Virus record (IMG/VR): IMGVR_UViG_3300031787_000521
Span: 1 to 32,407 of that record
Length of the DNA stretch: 32,407 nt
Source: a virus
Direction: 5' to 3' (one strand)
The notes under the pieces: generated by a model
Databases searched by the model: none
The model's input: the letters and a program-made list of their open reading frames with translations, nothing else
What the model was told of the DNA's origin: nothing
Shown here: positions 1 through 5,771 of the stretch, piece after piece
Layout of the letters: every line of letters begins with the position of its first letter
Numbering within the stretch: the stretch's first letter is position 1
Position numbers and translations under genes: made by a program

Positions 1-127
1 CGCAAAAGGGATAGGTCACGCTTCCGTGCGGTGCTGTCCTTCCTTGTGTGGGTTCTGATTGCGCCGCCCGTGCCGGTTAGCCGAGACACGGATGGTCACT
101 GGATGGTTCGCTTCAGTCCCCGCCACT
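1..127. repeat. Left copy of 127-bp direct repeat (candidate attL)
   Basis: This segment is identical base for base to 32162-32288. The match stops at 128 (G here, T in the right copy). The left limit is unknown because the window starts inside or at the edge of the repeat. The right copy sits 12 bp from the start of a tyrosine integrase, so the pair is read as attL/attR of an integrated phage. Inside it, the 7-mer GGATGGT occurs twice with 11-bp spacing (90-96 and 101-107), a possible recombinase arm or core site. Because 127 is also a common assembly k-mer length, an assembly-graph origin of the exact length cannot be excluded. Confidence 0.7.
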
Positions 128-182
128 GTCAAAGGTTTCAATCCTGCCCTGGAATTGGAGCCCTTTCCGGAATGGACACCGC

Positions 183-210
183 AGCCCGCCAGCCGAAAGG
201 CCAGCGGGCT
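183..210 (+). other. Hairpin with GAAA tetraloop
   Basis: The arms AGCCCGC and GCGGGCT pair over 7 bp. A symmetric CA/CA internal loop and a second GCC/GGC stem follow, closed by a GAAA (GNRA-type) loop. No T-run follows, so it is not a standard terminator. It lies 35 bp upstream of the first gene. Its function is unknown; it may be a structured leader. Confidence 0.35.
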
Positions 211-244
211 GTAGCGTTCCACGCGGCCGATCGGAGCCCCTGTC

Positions 245-562
245 ATGGAATCCGGCATCACGGCGTTACTCGTCTACTTCGTCCGCGCTGCCGGTCTGTT
301 CCTCGCGATTGGCGTGTCTGCAGTGATGGCTTGCGTCATGCCGTTCACGGAAAAGGGCGGGATGGCAGCGTCCGCAGTGGCGGCCGTAGTCGTCGCCGGA
401 GGCGTCCTGTCCTGGCCGCGCTGGCCCGGATCGTGGCGAGCCGACGCCCCATCAGAAAAGCAGATCGCCTACGCGGAAAACCTTGGCATCCGCATTCCTG
501 CCGGCATCACGAAGGGCCGGCTGTCCGACATGATCGAGGCCGCGAAACAGGCTCGCGCCTGA
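245..562 (+). CDS. Small membrane protein with C-terminal helical motif
   Basis: This 105-aa protein has two hydrophobic segments (about residues 5-30 and 38-56), so it probably spans the membrane twice with a short loop. A soluble tail from about residue 66 begins with PSEKQIAYAENLGIRIP. That motif resembles the 'EKQ-x-AYA-x-x-LGI' helical module found at the ends of various bacterial and phage proteins of unknown role. It is the first gene inside the left repeat and sits 12 bp before an HTH regulator. The ribosome site is weak. A superinfection or lysogeny-conversion role would be a guess, and no function is assigned. Confidence 0.6.
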   Translation: MESGITALLVYFVRAAGLFLAIGVSAVMACVMPFTEKGGMAASAVAAVVVAGGVLSWPRWPGSWRADAPSEKQIAYAENLGIRIPAGITKGRLSDMIEAAKQARA

Positions 563-574
563 CAGGAGGTCAAC

Positions 575-838
575 ATGGCTACGGTAAGTGAACGGCAGCC
601 CGTTGGGCGACCAAGAGTCCGCCCACCATCAGCGCTATTCCAGCGAATCGAGGTAATGGCCAAAAGGCGAGGCGTGCGGCTTGATGAGCTTGCAGCAAGG
701 GCCGGGGTCGGACGGGCAACGCTGTACCAGCTCAATGACCCGAAGGTGTCCACCGCCAAAGCGATCGCCGACGCCCTGGGCGTCACGGTCGATCGGCTGA
801 TCTCGCCGCCGCGCAGCGGGCGACGCAGTGGAGCGTGA
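575..838 (+). CDS. XRE/Cro-type HTH DNA-binding protein
   Basis: This 87-aa protein has a Cro/CI-like helix-turn-helix over residues about 24-75: the LDELAARAGVGRATLYQL segment followed by STAKAIADALGVTVDRLI. The pattern matches single-domain phage repressors and Cro proteins, which bind palindromic operators as dimers. The start is fixed by an excellent AGGAGG site 8 bp upstream. It has no peptidase or dimerisation domain, so it is Cro-like rather than a full CI. The nearest palindromic operators are at 1393-1410 and 1441-1454, the likely targets (inference). The basic, proline-rich N-terminal 20 residues may be a flexible arm. Confidence 0.8.
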   Translation: MATVSERQPVGRPRVRPPSALFQRIEVMAKRRGVRLDELAARAGVGRATLYQLNDPKVSTAKAIADALGVTVDRLISPPRSGRRSGA

Positions 839-842
839 CGAG

Positions 843-1082
843 ATGATGCCTGAAATACCAGTCAGCTTCGTCTATCTCGCGCCCGACGGCACTGAAGCAA
901 CTGACACGCAGTTTATCGCCGTGTGTTCATCTGTGCCGCGCGTAGGCGAAATGGTTGTGCCGCACGCTGGCAGCAAAAAAGTCGTCGTGCATCAGGTGTA
1001 CTATGCGATCACGGCACACCCGCACGTTCCACGGTGCTTCTCTATGACACCGAACGTCGTGCTCAAAGAGGTTCGCCAGTAG
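843..1082 (+). CDS. Small phage protein of unknown function
   Basis: About 79 aa, predicted mostly beta-strand, with a central VPRVGEMVVP then VVVHQVYYAI pattern. Small phage proteins of this shape often form a compact beta-barrel that docks to a larger protein. Three in-frame starts are possible: GTG 828, which overlaps the HTH gene by 11 bp, and ATG 843 or 846. ATG 843 is preferred because a GGAG lies 9 bp upstream. The last 20 bp overlap the convergent minus-strand gene. The family is not recognised. Confidence 0.6.
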   Translation: MMPEIPVSFVYLAPDGTEATDTQFIAVCSSVPRVGEMVVPHAGSKKVVVHQVYYAITAHPHVPRCFSMTPNVVLKEVRQ

Positions 1083-1320
1083 CGGAAAGACGATTATCCC
1101 ATGCCAACTTCATGTAGGCGGCGTGAATGGCATCTTGCCGATCGTATCGCTCCATGATCTTGTCGAGCGTCTTCCCCTCTTTGACACGGCTTTCGTGCAG
1201 GCTCGTCAGTTGAGCCACGGCCTCTTCGAGCCGTAGGACTAACCCTTCAAGCGTCGCGGCGCAGCGGCACGATCCGCAGCCATGGCATCCGGCCCCCTGT
1301 CGCGGTGCAAATTCCGTCAT
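1063..1320 (-). CDS. Cys-cluster, helical small protein; divergent control gene
   Basis: This 85-aa minus-strand gene is supported by a near-perfect ribosome site (AGGAGGGTGAT, 6-8 bp upstream) and a good promoter at 1365-1393. The N-terminus has a tight cysteine cluster, CHGCGSCRC (residues 13-21), which could bind metal or an Fe-S cluster. The remainder is predicted alpha-helical, with a heptad-like stretch at residues 25-60 (LVLRLEEAVAQLTSL). Together with its divergent position at a palindromic operator, this suggests a regulatory or sensor role in the lysis-lysogeny decision, but no family is recognised. Its 3' end overlaps the convergent gene by 20 bp. Confidence 0.6.
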   Translation of the reverse strand: MTEFAPRQGAGCHGCGSCRCAATLEGLVLRLEEAVAQLTSLHESRVKEGKTLDKIMERYDRQDAIHAAYMKLAWDNRLSATGEPL

Positions 1321-1364
1321 GGCATCACCCTCCTGTGGTGTCGTGATTCCCTGAAACGCCCGCG

Positions 1365-1393
1365 ATTCTAGCCATTTGTCCGTTTGCTGGAAA
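1365..1393 (-). promoter_or_regulatory. Sigma70-like promoter, minus strand
   Basis: Read on the minus strand, a -35 TTTCCA (1388-1393) and a -10 TAGAAT (1365-1370) are separated by exactly 17 bp. The start point would fall near 1358, giving a leader of about 38 nt that carries the AGGAGG of the 85-aa gene. The -35 abuts the 18-bp palindrome, so a bound repressor would be expected to block it. Confidence 0.6.
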
Positions 1394-1410
1394 ATGGTGT
1401 TGACACCATT
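1393..1410. promoter_or_regulatory. 18-bp perfect palindromic operator
   Basis: AATGGTGT-TG-ACACCATT has two perfect 8-bp arms around a 2-bp centre. It overlaps the -35 box of the + strand promoter (1400-1405) and touches the -35 box of the minus-strand promoter. This is the arrangement of a phage genetic switch, where one dimer can control two divergent promoters. The likely ligand is the HTH protein encoded at 575-838 (inference). Confidence 0.65.
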
Positions 1411-1428
1411 GTCGGTGCGCCATACAAC
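1400..1428 (+). promoter_or_regulatory. Sigma70-like promoter, plus strand
   Basis: A consensus -35 TTGACA (1400-1405) and a -10 TACAAC (1423-1428, 4 of 6 matches) are spaced by exactly 17 bp. The start point would be near 1435, so the transcript would carry a roughly 180-nt leader before csrA and the replication operon. The -35 box lies inside the palindromic operator. Confidence 0.6.
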
Positions 1429-1440
1429 CCCTCCCCGTGA

Positions 1441-1454
1441 CGCTCACGTGAGCG
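1441..1454. promoter_or_regulatory. 14-bp palindrome, second operator candidate
   Basis: CGCTCACGTGAGCG is a perfect 14-bp palindrome just downstream of the predicted + start site. The flanks GTGA and TCAC extend the symmetry with a one-base offset. It could be a roadblock operator or a hairpin at the 5' end of the leader RNA. Its sequence is unrelated to the 18-bp palindrome, so a different ligand is possible. Confidence 0.4.
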
Positions 1455-1583
1455 ATCACCGCTGCTGACCGCAGCGTCAAGGAATCGACGAGCGACGGAT
1501 CGCACGCCATGCCTCTCGGCAAAGCGAATCACGACACCGACGGCCGCAACGTGGCCTGCGGTGCAAACCTCACGGATGGGAGT

Positions 1584-1617
1584 GCCTGCCGGTCACGGAC
1601 GGCCGGCAGGCTTTTTT
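1584..1617 (+). terminator. Terminator-like hairpin touching csrA start
   Basis: Perfect 9-bp arms GCCTGCCGG (1584-1592) and CCGGCAGGC (1603-1611) enclose a 10-nt loop containing CACGGACG and are followed by six T. This is a textbook intrinsic terminator, yet csrA's ATG is at 1619, one base after the T-run. The GGA in the loop matches how CsrA recognises RNA hairpins, and the only SD-like bases (GGCAGG) are buried in the 3' arm. It could therefore act as both a transcription attenuator and a translational autoregulation site. Confidence 0.7.
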
Positions 1618-1618
1618 C

Positions 1619-1831
1619 ATGCTGACTTTGCGGCGGAAAGAACAGGAATCGTTTGTCATCGCGCTTGCCGACGGCACCGAAATCACGGTGGCCGTTCTCG
1701 ACATTCGCGGCGACACGATTCGGATCGGGATCGAGGCCCCGCGGCATATCGTGATTCACAGGTCTGAGGTCTGGAGGTGGGTGCGCGACGAGTGGCTCAG
1801 GGAGCAAGAGGAGCTGAAGAATGAACGCTGA
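1619..1831 (+). CDS. csrA: CsrA/RsmA-family RNA-binding regulator
   Basis: This 70-aa protein matches the CsrA fold: MLTLRRK start, a SFVI strand, EITVAVLDIRGDTIRIGIEAP core and IVIHRSEVW. Known RNA-contact positions, Leu4 near the N-terminus and the Arg of the V/I-H-R-E motif (here Arg48), are kept. About four extra residues (ADGT) lengthen the second loop compared with enterobacterial CsrA, and the C-terminal helix is long. CsrA dimers bind GGA motifs in mRNA leaders to block or stabilise translation. A phage copy could reprogramme host or phage mRNAs. The start directly follows a hairpin with GGA in its loop, suggesting autoregulation. The next gene overlaps its end by 11 bp. Confidence 0.93.
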   Translation: MLTLRRKEQESFVIALADGTEITVAVLDIRGDTIRIGIEAPRHIVIHRSEVWRWVRDEWLREQEELKNER

Positions 1832-2063
1832 AAACGTGTCGGATCGGATGCCGGGTGACGCGGAGGCCGCGGGGGCCATTGCGGGGATGCAGGACGTTTA
1901 CGGTCGGCACATGCCGTCGGTGGGCGACTGGGTCAACGGCGAGAGCGCTGGCCGCCGGTGGGCTGGACGCGTGCTTCGGATCGATGAGTCGACTGTGGTC
2001 ATCGACCTCGACGGCGAATACGGCCAGCTGGTCGCACGAACCTCTGACATCGCGGGGTTCTGA
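1821..2063 (+). CDS. Small beta-rich protein of unknown function
   Basis: This 80-aa protein has a helical acidic N-terminal third. The beta-rich remainder, with VGDWV and RVLRIDESTVVIDLDG strands, looks like a small SH3- or KOW-like barrel. The ATG lies inside the end of csrA (11-bp overlap) with a GAGGAG site upstream, so the two are probably translationally coupled. It sits between csrA and the recombination genes, only 2 bp before the exonuclease. No family is recognised. A nucleic-acid-binding accessory role is possible but unproven. Confidence 0.7.
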   Translation: MNAENVSDRMPGDAEAAGAIAGMQDVYGRHMPSVGDWVNGESAGRRWAGRVLRIDESTVVIDLDGEYGQLVARTSDIAGF

Positions 2064-2065
2064 CC

Positions 2066-2962
2066 ATGGAAAACACTCGCGAAGCATGGTTGGCAGAGCG
2101 GCGGACGGGGATCGGCGGCAGCGATGTTGCCGCGATCCTCGGGCTGTCGAAGTGGAAGACGCCGCTCGACGTGTACATGGAGAAGACCGGGCAGGCCCCT
2201 CCGCAGCCCGAGAGTGAGCCGATGCGGTGGGGCACGCTCCTGGAGCCCGTCATCCTCCGTGAGTTTGCCGAGCGGCACGGCATCCGCGTCATCCGAGAGG
2301 ATGGCATCAAGCGGCACCCGCGTCACGGCTTCATGCTCGCCAGCCTGGACGGCTGGGCACCCGAGCTGCCGGCCGTGGTCGAGTGCAAAACGGCACGCTC
2401 GGCCGACGGCTGGGGTGAGCCGGGGACGGGAGAGATCCCGGCCTACTACCAGACCCAGGTGGCCCACTACATGGCCGTCACCGGGGCGGCTCTGGCGTTC
2501 GTTCCGGTGCTGATCGGGGCGAGCGACTTCCGCGTCTACCAGGTCGACCGCGACGACGAGTTCATCGGCGACATCATCGAGGCCGAAGCGGCTTTCTGGC
2601 ATGACCACGTGAGGGCCGGCATCCCGCCCGAGCCGATCAACGCGGCCGACGCGGCCCGGCTCTGGGCCCGCGACAACGGCGAGACGGTTGAGGTGGCCGG
2701 CGAGCTGGCCGACGACGTCGAGGAGCTGCGGGCGCTCCGGGAGCAGGCGAAAGACCTCGAGGAGCGGATCGGCTCGATCGAGGACCGGCTGAAGGTGGCG
2801 TTCCGCGACGCGTCTTCGATTGCACATGGCGGCAAGGTGCTCGCCACGTTCAAGGCCCAGACGCGCAAGAGCATCGACACGAAGGCATTGACGGCTGCCA
2901 ACCCGACGCTGGCCGATCAGTTCCGCACTGAGAGCACGTTCCGAGTCCTGAGATTGAAGTAA
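2066..2962 (+). CDS. YqaJ-type phage recombination exonuclease
   Basis: This 298-aa protein belongs to the YqaJ / lambda-exonuclease-like PD-(D/E)XK nucleases. They chew 5' ends of double-stranded DNA to give 3' tails for an annealing partner. Visible motifs are RRTGIGGSDVAAILG (residues 12-25), Glu60 in the LLEP motif, Asp95 in SLDG, the catalytic E106-C-K108, and the YYQTQVAHYM helix (127-136). Residues about 212-245 form a charged coiled coil, and the C-terminal 50 residues are extra to the nuclease core. It is followed 24 bp later by the Bet annealase, the usual two-gene recombination pair. Confidence 0.9.
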   Translation: MENTREAWLAERRTGIGGSDVAAILGLSKWKTPLDVYMEKTGQAPPQPESEPMRWGTLLEPVILREFAERHGIRVIREDGIKRHPRHGFMLASLDGWAPELPAVVECKTARSADGWGEPGTGEIPAYYQTQVAHYMAVTGAALAFVPVLIGASDFRVYQVDRDDEFIGDIIEAEAAFWHDHVRAGIPPEPINAADAARLWARDNGETVEVAGELADDVEELRALREQAKDLEERIGSIEDRLKVAFRDASSIAHGGKVLATFKAQTRKSIDTKALTAANPTLADQFRTESTFRVLRLK

Positions 2963-2986
2963 CCACGAAGAAGGAGAAGAAGACCC

Positions 2987-3874
2987 ATGACCACAGAGAT
3001 TGCATCGGCAGCCCCAAGCCTGCTTGCGAAGATCGCCAGCCGCTACAGCGTGGAGCCGGCAAAGATGTTGAGCACGCTGAAAGCCACGGCGTTCAGGCAA
3101 AAAGACGGGCCAGAGGTCAGCAACGAGCAGATGATGGCCCTGCTGATCGTGGCCGACCAGTACGGCCTGAACCCGTGGACGAAGGAAATCTACGCCTTCC
3201 CCCACCAGAACAACGGCATCGTGCCGGTCGTCGGCGTCGACGGCTGGGCGCGAATCATCAACAGTCACGAGCAGTTCGACGGCGTTGACTTCGTCGAGGC
3301 AGAGACCGTTGGCGGTGCCGTGCCGGCGTGGGTCGAGTGCGTCATCTACCGGAAGGATCGGTCGCACGCGATCCGCGTGAAGGAGTATTTCGCGGAGTGC
3401 AAGCGGAATACCGGCCCGTGGGGATCGCACCCGCGGCGGATGCTCAGGCACAAGGCCATGATTCAGTGCGCCCGGCTCGCGTTCGGTTTCGTGGGCATTT
3501 TCGACGACGACGAGGCCTCTCGGATCGTCGATGCCACGGCCGTTGAAGAGGTCAAACCGGCTGCAGCTGCCGCCAAGACCGCCGCGGCCACGGCTGCGGC
3601 GAAGGCGTCGAAGCGGCTGGCGGCCCCGAAGCCCGCCAAGAGCCCGAAGGTGGAGGCCCTTGACGGAATCGCGGCCGCGGTCGCTGCTGCCGGCACGCTC
3701 GACGAGCTGGAGGAGATCCGCAAGCGTGCCTACGGCCACCACGACGACGGCCTCTTCGACGATGCCGACCTCGATGCCGCGAAGTCCTACATCTTGCGGA
3801 GAGTGGAATCCATGACCACGGCTGACGGCGAGATCGTCGAGGCCGCTGCGGCCGGAAATGGGGGTGACGCATGA
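2987..3874 (+). CDS. bet: Bet/RedB-family single-strand annealing protein
   Basis: This 295-aa protein carries the Bet family signature: QYGLNPWTKEIYAFP (residues 58-72), IVPVVGVDGWARIIN (78-92), and PRRMLRHKAMIQCARLAFGF (149-168). The annealing core ends near residue 185. An alanine- and lysine-rich linker (about 190-222) and a small acidic helical tail follow, the usual flexible C-terminus that contacts SSB or partners. It anneals 3' tails made by the neighbouring exonuclease during replication and circularisation. The start is supported by GAAGGAG. Its stop overlaps the next start (ATGA). Confidence 0.92.
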   Translation: MTTEIASAAPSLLAKIASRYSVEPAKMLSTLKATAFRQKDGPEVSNEQMMALLIVADQYGLNPWTKEIYAFPHQNNGIVPVVGVDGWARIINSHEQFDGVDFVEAETVGGAVPAWVECVIYRKDRSHAIRVKEYFAECKRNTGPWGSHPRRMLRHKAMIQCARLAFGFVGIFDDDEASRIVDATAVEEVKPAAAAAKTAAATAAAKASKRLAAPKPAKSPKVEALDGIAAAVAAAGTLDELEEIRKRAYGHHDDGLFDDADLDAAKSYILRRVESMTTADGEIVEAAAAGNGGDA

Positions 3875-4389
3875 TAAAGGCCAAGAAGAAGCCGAAGGTC
3901 GAGGAGGCAGAGCAGCAGACTCCGGCCCTGTCTGAGCGTGAGTCAAAGCACTACCAGGAGATCCGCAGTCTTGAAGCCACTTGCGACCGCCTGGAGGGCG
4001 ACTACGAGACGGCCAAGGCCGCGGCATCGGCAGCCAAAAGCATGTGGCAGGAGGCCGTTGCGCGGCTCAGGGAGTCGATCCGGCGCGGGCCAGACCCGCA
4101 GATGGCGCTTCCGATGGGCGACGACTTCATGTCGACCGACATCACAGAAGTCCTGAAACTGACGCCAAAGCAAGCTGAGGCCCTCGCAGACTGCGGCATA
4201 CACACTGTCGAGGACTTCGAGAACGTGCGGGCTGGGAACGTGCCTGATGTCCAAGGAATCACGGACGTCCCAGGCGTCGGCCAAGCGACTGCGGACAAGT
4301 GGGAGGACGAAGTGCTCGATTGGCTCGCGGACAAGCGCGAGCAGCAGGCAGACGCCGACGACGACGACCACGAGGAGGACGAACTGTGA
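3871..4389 (+). CDS. Coiled-coil and helix-hairpin-helix DNA-binding protein
   Basis: This 172-aa protein begins with a lysine-rich tail, then a coiled coil over residues about 22-70. A helix-hairpin-helix pair follows at about 95-150, with LKLTPKQAEALADCGIHTV and ITDVPGVGQATADKWEDEV. The VPGVG turn is the classic non-sequence-specific DNA-backbone contact. The end is a run of Asp and Glu. It is coupled to bet through ATGA and stays within the recombination/replication operon. It likely binds branched or duplex DNA as a recombination accessory (inference). No catalytic motif is visible. Confidence 0.8.
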   Translation: MIKAKKKPKVEEAEQQTPALSERESKHYQEIRSLEATCDRLEGDYETAKAAASAAKSMWQEAVARLRESIRRGPDPQMALPMGDDFMSTDITEVLKLTPKQAEALADCGIHTVEDFENVRAGNVPDVQGITDVPGVGQATADKWEDEVLDWLADKREQQADADDDDHEEDEL

Positions 4390-4625
4390 GCATGGCACAG
4401 TGGCCGACGTTCGCTCGAATGCGTGGCGACCAGTGCCGCGACTGGCTGCGGCGGAGCGATTTGCTGGACGCGACCGAGAAGGCCGGGCGGCGTCTCACGG
4501 AATGGCAGCTGCGGCGCGCTATCGCCCATCTGCCGCGTCCAGCTGTCAAGCGGTATGGGCACCTGCACTACACGCTTGATCATCTTGAGGCAGCCGTGTC
4601 TGTGGCGAGGAGGCTTGCGACATGA
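4386..4625 (+). CDS. Small basic DNA-binding-like protein
   Basis: About 79 aa from GTG 4386, which overlaps the previous stop (GTGA) and has GAGGAGG 6-7 bp upstream; ATG 4392 is an alternative start. The protein is short, basic and helical. A middle stretch, LTEWQLRRAIAHLPRPAVKRYGHLHY, reads like a small winged-helix or MerR-like half with a tyrosine-rich wing. It overlaps the next gene by ATGA. Role unknown; a DNA-binding accessory factor in replication is the most natural inference. Confidence 0.65.
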   Translation: MSMAQWPTFARMRGDQCRDWLRRSDLLDATEKAGRRLTEWQLRRAIAHLPRPAVKRYGHLHYTLDHLEAAVSVARRLAT

Positions 4626-4948
4626 GCGACTACTACTCGCAGAATCCCGACTACGGCCCGCTGTTCCGCCAGACCGATCCGTCGACCTCGAGGGCGGCGG
4701 CCGTGGCCGTGGCCGACTGCATCGGCACACACGAAGCCCAGATCCTCGAAGCCCTGGAGCTGGGGCCGGCTCACCGCGACCTGATCGCGGCCCGGGCCGG
4801 GATGACGCGCGACGAAGTCTGGCGGCGGCTGGCCGCGATGGAGCGGCGGCGGCTGATCCGGAAGACAGGACGGCAGGCCCGCGGCGACAGCGGGCACTTG
4901 CAGGCCGTTTACGAAAAGGAGGCCACGGATGGCACGCAAACCAGATAG
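4622..4948 (+). CDS. Winged-helix-like phage protein
   Basis: This 108-aa protein starts with a DPSTSRAAAVAV segment often seen at the head of small phage helix-turn-helix proteins. A winged-helix pattern follows at residues about 35-90: IGTHEAQILEALELGPAHRDLIAARAGMT, then a recognition helix (EVWRRLAAMERRRLI) and a wing. It probably binds DNA as a regulator or replication helper. It overlaps its upstream neighbour by ATGA and the replication gene by 20 bp, so all three are likely co-translated. Confidence 0.75.
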   Translation: MSDYYSQNPDYGPLFRQTDPSTSRAAAVAVADCIGTHEAQILEALELGPAHRDLIAARAGMTRDEVWRRLAAMERRRLIRKTGRQARGDSGHLQAVYEKEATDGTQTR

Positions 4949-5771
4949 CCACCACGTCCTGCCGCTCTTCTGCGACGACCTGATAGCGTCTTGCGTCGAC
5001 ATGACACCGGCATGCTTTGGGGCCTACATGCGGCTCTTGTGCTTCGCCTGGACTCGCGGAGGCCTGCCCGACAATGAGGCTGCCTGCGGACGGATCGCTG
5101 GAGGACTCGATGCGGAGGACTGGCAGCAGATCCGGTCGCGGCTCACGGTGCTCGACGACGGCCGGCTCAGCCACGACCGCCTGGAGCGTGAGCGTGTGGC
5201 AGTCGCGGAGATGTCGGCGAAGAAATCTGAGGCCGGAAGGAAGGGGAATGAGGCCCGCTGGGGGTCGCAGGAGGTATCGCAAACGGATCGCAAACGGATC
5301 GCAGAGCGATCGCAGGCGGTATCGCAAACCGATCGCAAACCGATCGCCCCTAATCCTTCCCTTATCCTAGAAGAGAATACACACACACACACCGCGGGCG
5401 AGGTCGTGAAGGCGATGCAGGGGAAGCCGGTAGCGTCCGATCCCGACGAGCATGCCCGTGGATGGGCTCTCGACGCCTGGACGGAGTTCGCGGCCGCCTG
5501 GAACGCCACAGAGCGGGCTGAGCCCTGGAGGCACCTGTCACCGCCCGACGGCTGGGTTGACCTTGCAGCGAGCCCTGGATGGCTCCAGCGGGCCAATGAG
5601 GCGCTCGGCCTGCTGCCAAGCCGGAGGTTCTTCGACAGGCCGCTGCCGGTCACGAGGTTTTTCGAGTACCTCGATCGAATCAGGGCCGGCGAGTTCGCCG
5701 ACCCCAAGGAACCACGGAACGGCCGCGCCGTTGCGGTCGCAGGCAAGGCACCACGGAGGGGGAACCTGTGA
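4929..5771 (+). CDS. DUF1376-type replication initiator-like protein
   Basis: This 280-aa protein has a DUF1376-like N-terminal domain (residues about 10-110: LPLFCDDLIASCVDMTPACFGAYMRLL, DGRLSHDRLERER, KKSEAGRKGNEARWG), common in phage replication genes placed like lambda O. The middle (116-140) is a repeated VSQTDRK-I-A segment, which is simply the translation of a DNA iteron array. The C-terminal part (about 170-265) is a separate helical domain with a conserved-looking W-rich face. A strong AAAGGAGG sets the start. The nested array suggests the protein binds its own gene as the replication origin, as lambda O does. The next gene overlaps its stop (GTGA). Confidence 0.8.
   Translation: MARKPDSHHVLPLFCDDLIASCVDMTPACFGAYMRLLCFAWTRGGLPDNEAACGRIAGGLDAEDWQQIRSRLTVLDDGRLSHDRLERERVAVAEMSAKKSEAGRKGNEARWGSQEVSQTDRKRIAERSQAVSQTDRKPIAPNPSLILEENTHTHTAGEVVKAMQGKPVASDPDEHARGWALDAWTEFAAAWNATERAEPWRHLSPPDGWVDLAASPGWLQRANEALGLLPSRRFFDRPLPVTRFFEYLDRIRAGEFADPKEPRNGRAVAVAGKAPRRGNL
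5276..5342 (+). repeat. Iteron array, candidate replication origin
   Basis: Six direct repeats of 11-12 bp run back to back: ATCGCAAACGG twice (5276, 5287), ATCGCAGAGCG (5298), ATCGCAGGCGGT (5309) and ATCGCAAACCG twice (5321, 5332), with a seventh partial ATCGCC. An AT-richer tract with a CA/TA microsatellite follows directly (5350-5392). Iterons next to an AT-rich region inside the initiator gene is the lambda ori layout. Confidence 0.75.

Larger units (their letters stand above)
1435..1618 (+). ncRNA. csrA leader RNA or small RNA with GGA motifs
   Basis: The stretch from the predicted promoter to the terminator-like hairpin would give an RNA of about 180 nt. It has four GGA trinucleotides, two of them in CACGGA(T/C)G contexts at 1571-1578 and 1594-1601, close to the known CsrA-binding consensus. 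It could be a 5' leader with an attenuator, or a free-standing CsrB-like small RNA that titrates CsrA. A 38-codon ORF (ATG 1509 to TGA 1625) runs through it and overlaps the csrA ATG, so a leader peptide is also possible. The ends are inferred, not seen. Confidence 0.4.

Noticed and set aside
98-127. tRNA 3'-end-like sequence (GGTTCGCTTC ... CCCCGCCA) in the direct repeat
   Set aside because: The T-loop lacks the invariant A, the T-stem has a mismatch, and no matching acceptor 5' strand or anticodon arm is found upstream. At most a decayed remnant.
1325-1522. Minus-strand reading frame of 65 codons in the control region
   Set aside because: It covers the promoters and palindromes, has no ribosome site and no protein-like composition.
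1509-1625. 38-codon leader ORF overlapping the csrA start
   Set aside because: Weak ribosome site and no recognisable sequence; kept only as a note in the leader RNA entry.
1898-4027. Long minus-strand open frame (709 codons) opposite the recombination genes
   Set aside because: Antisense shadow typical of GC-rich coding DNA; the + strand has clear YqaJ, Bet and HhH motifs.
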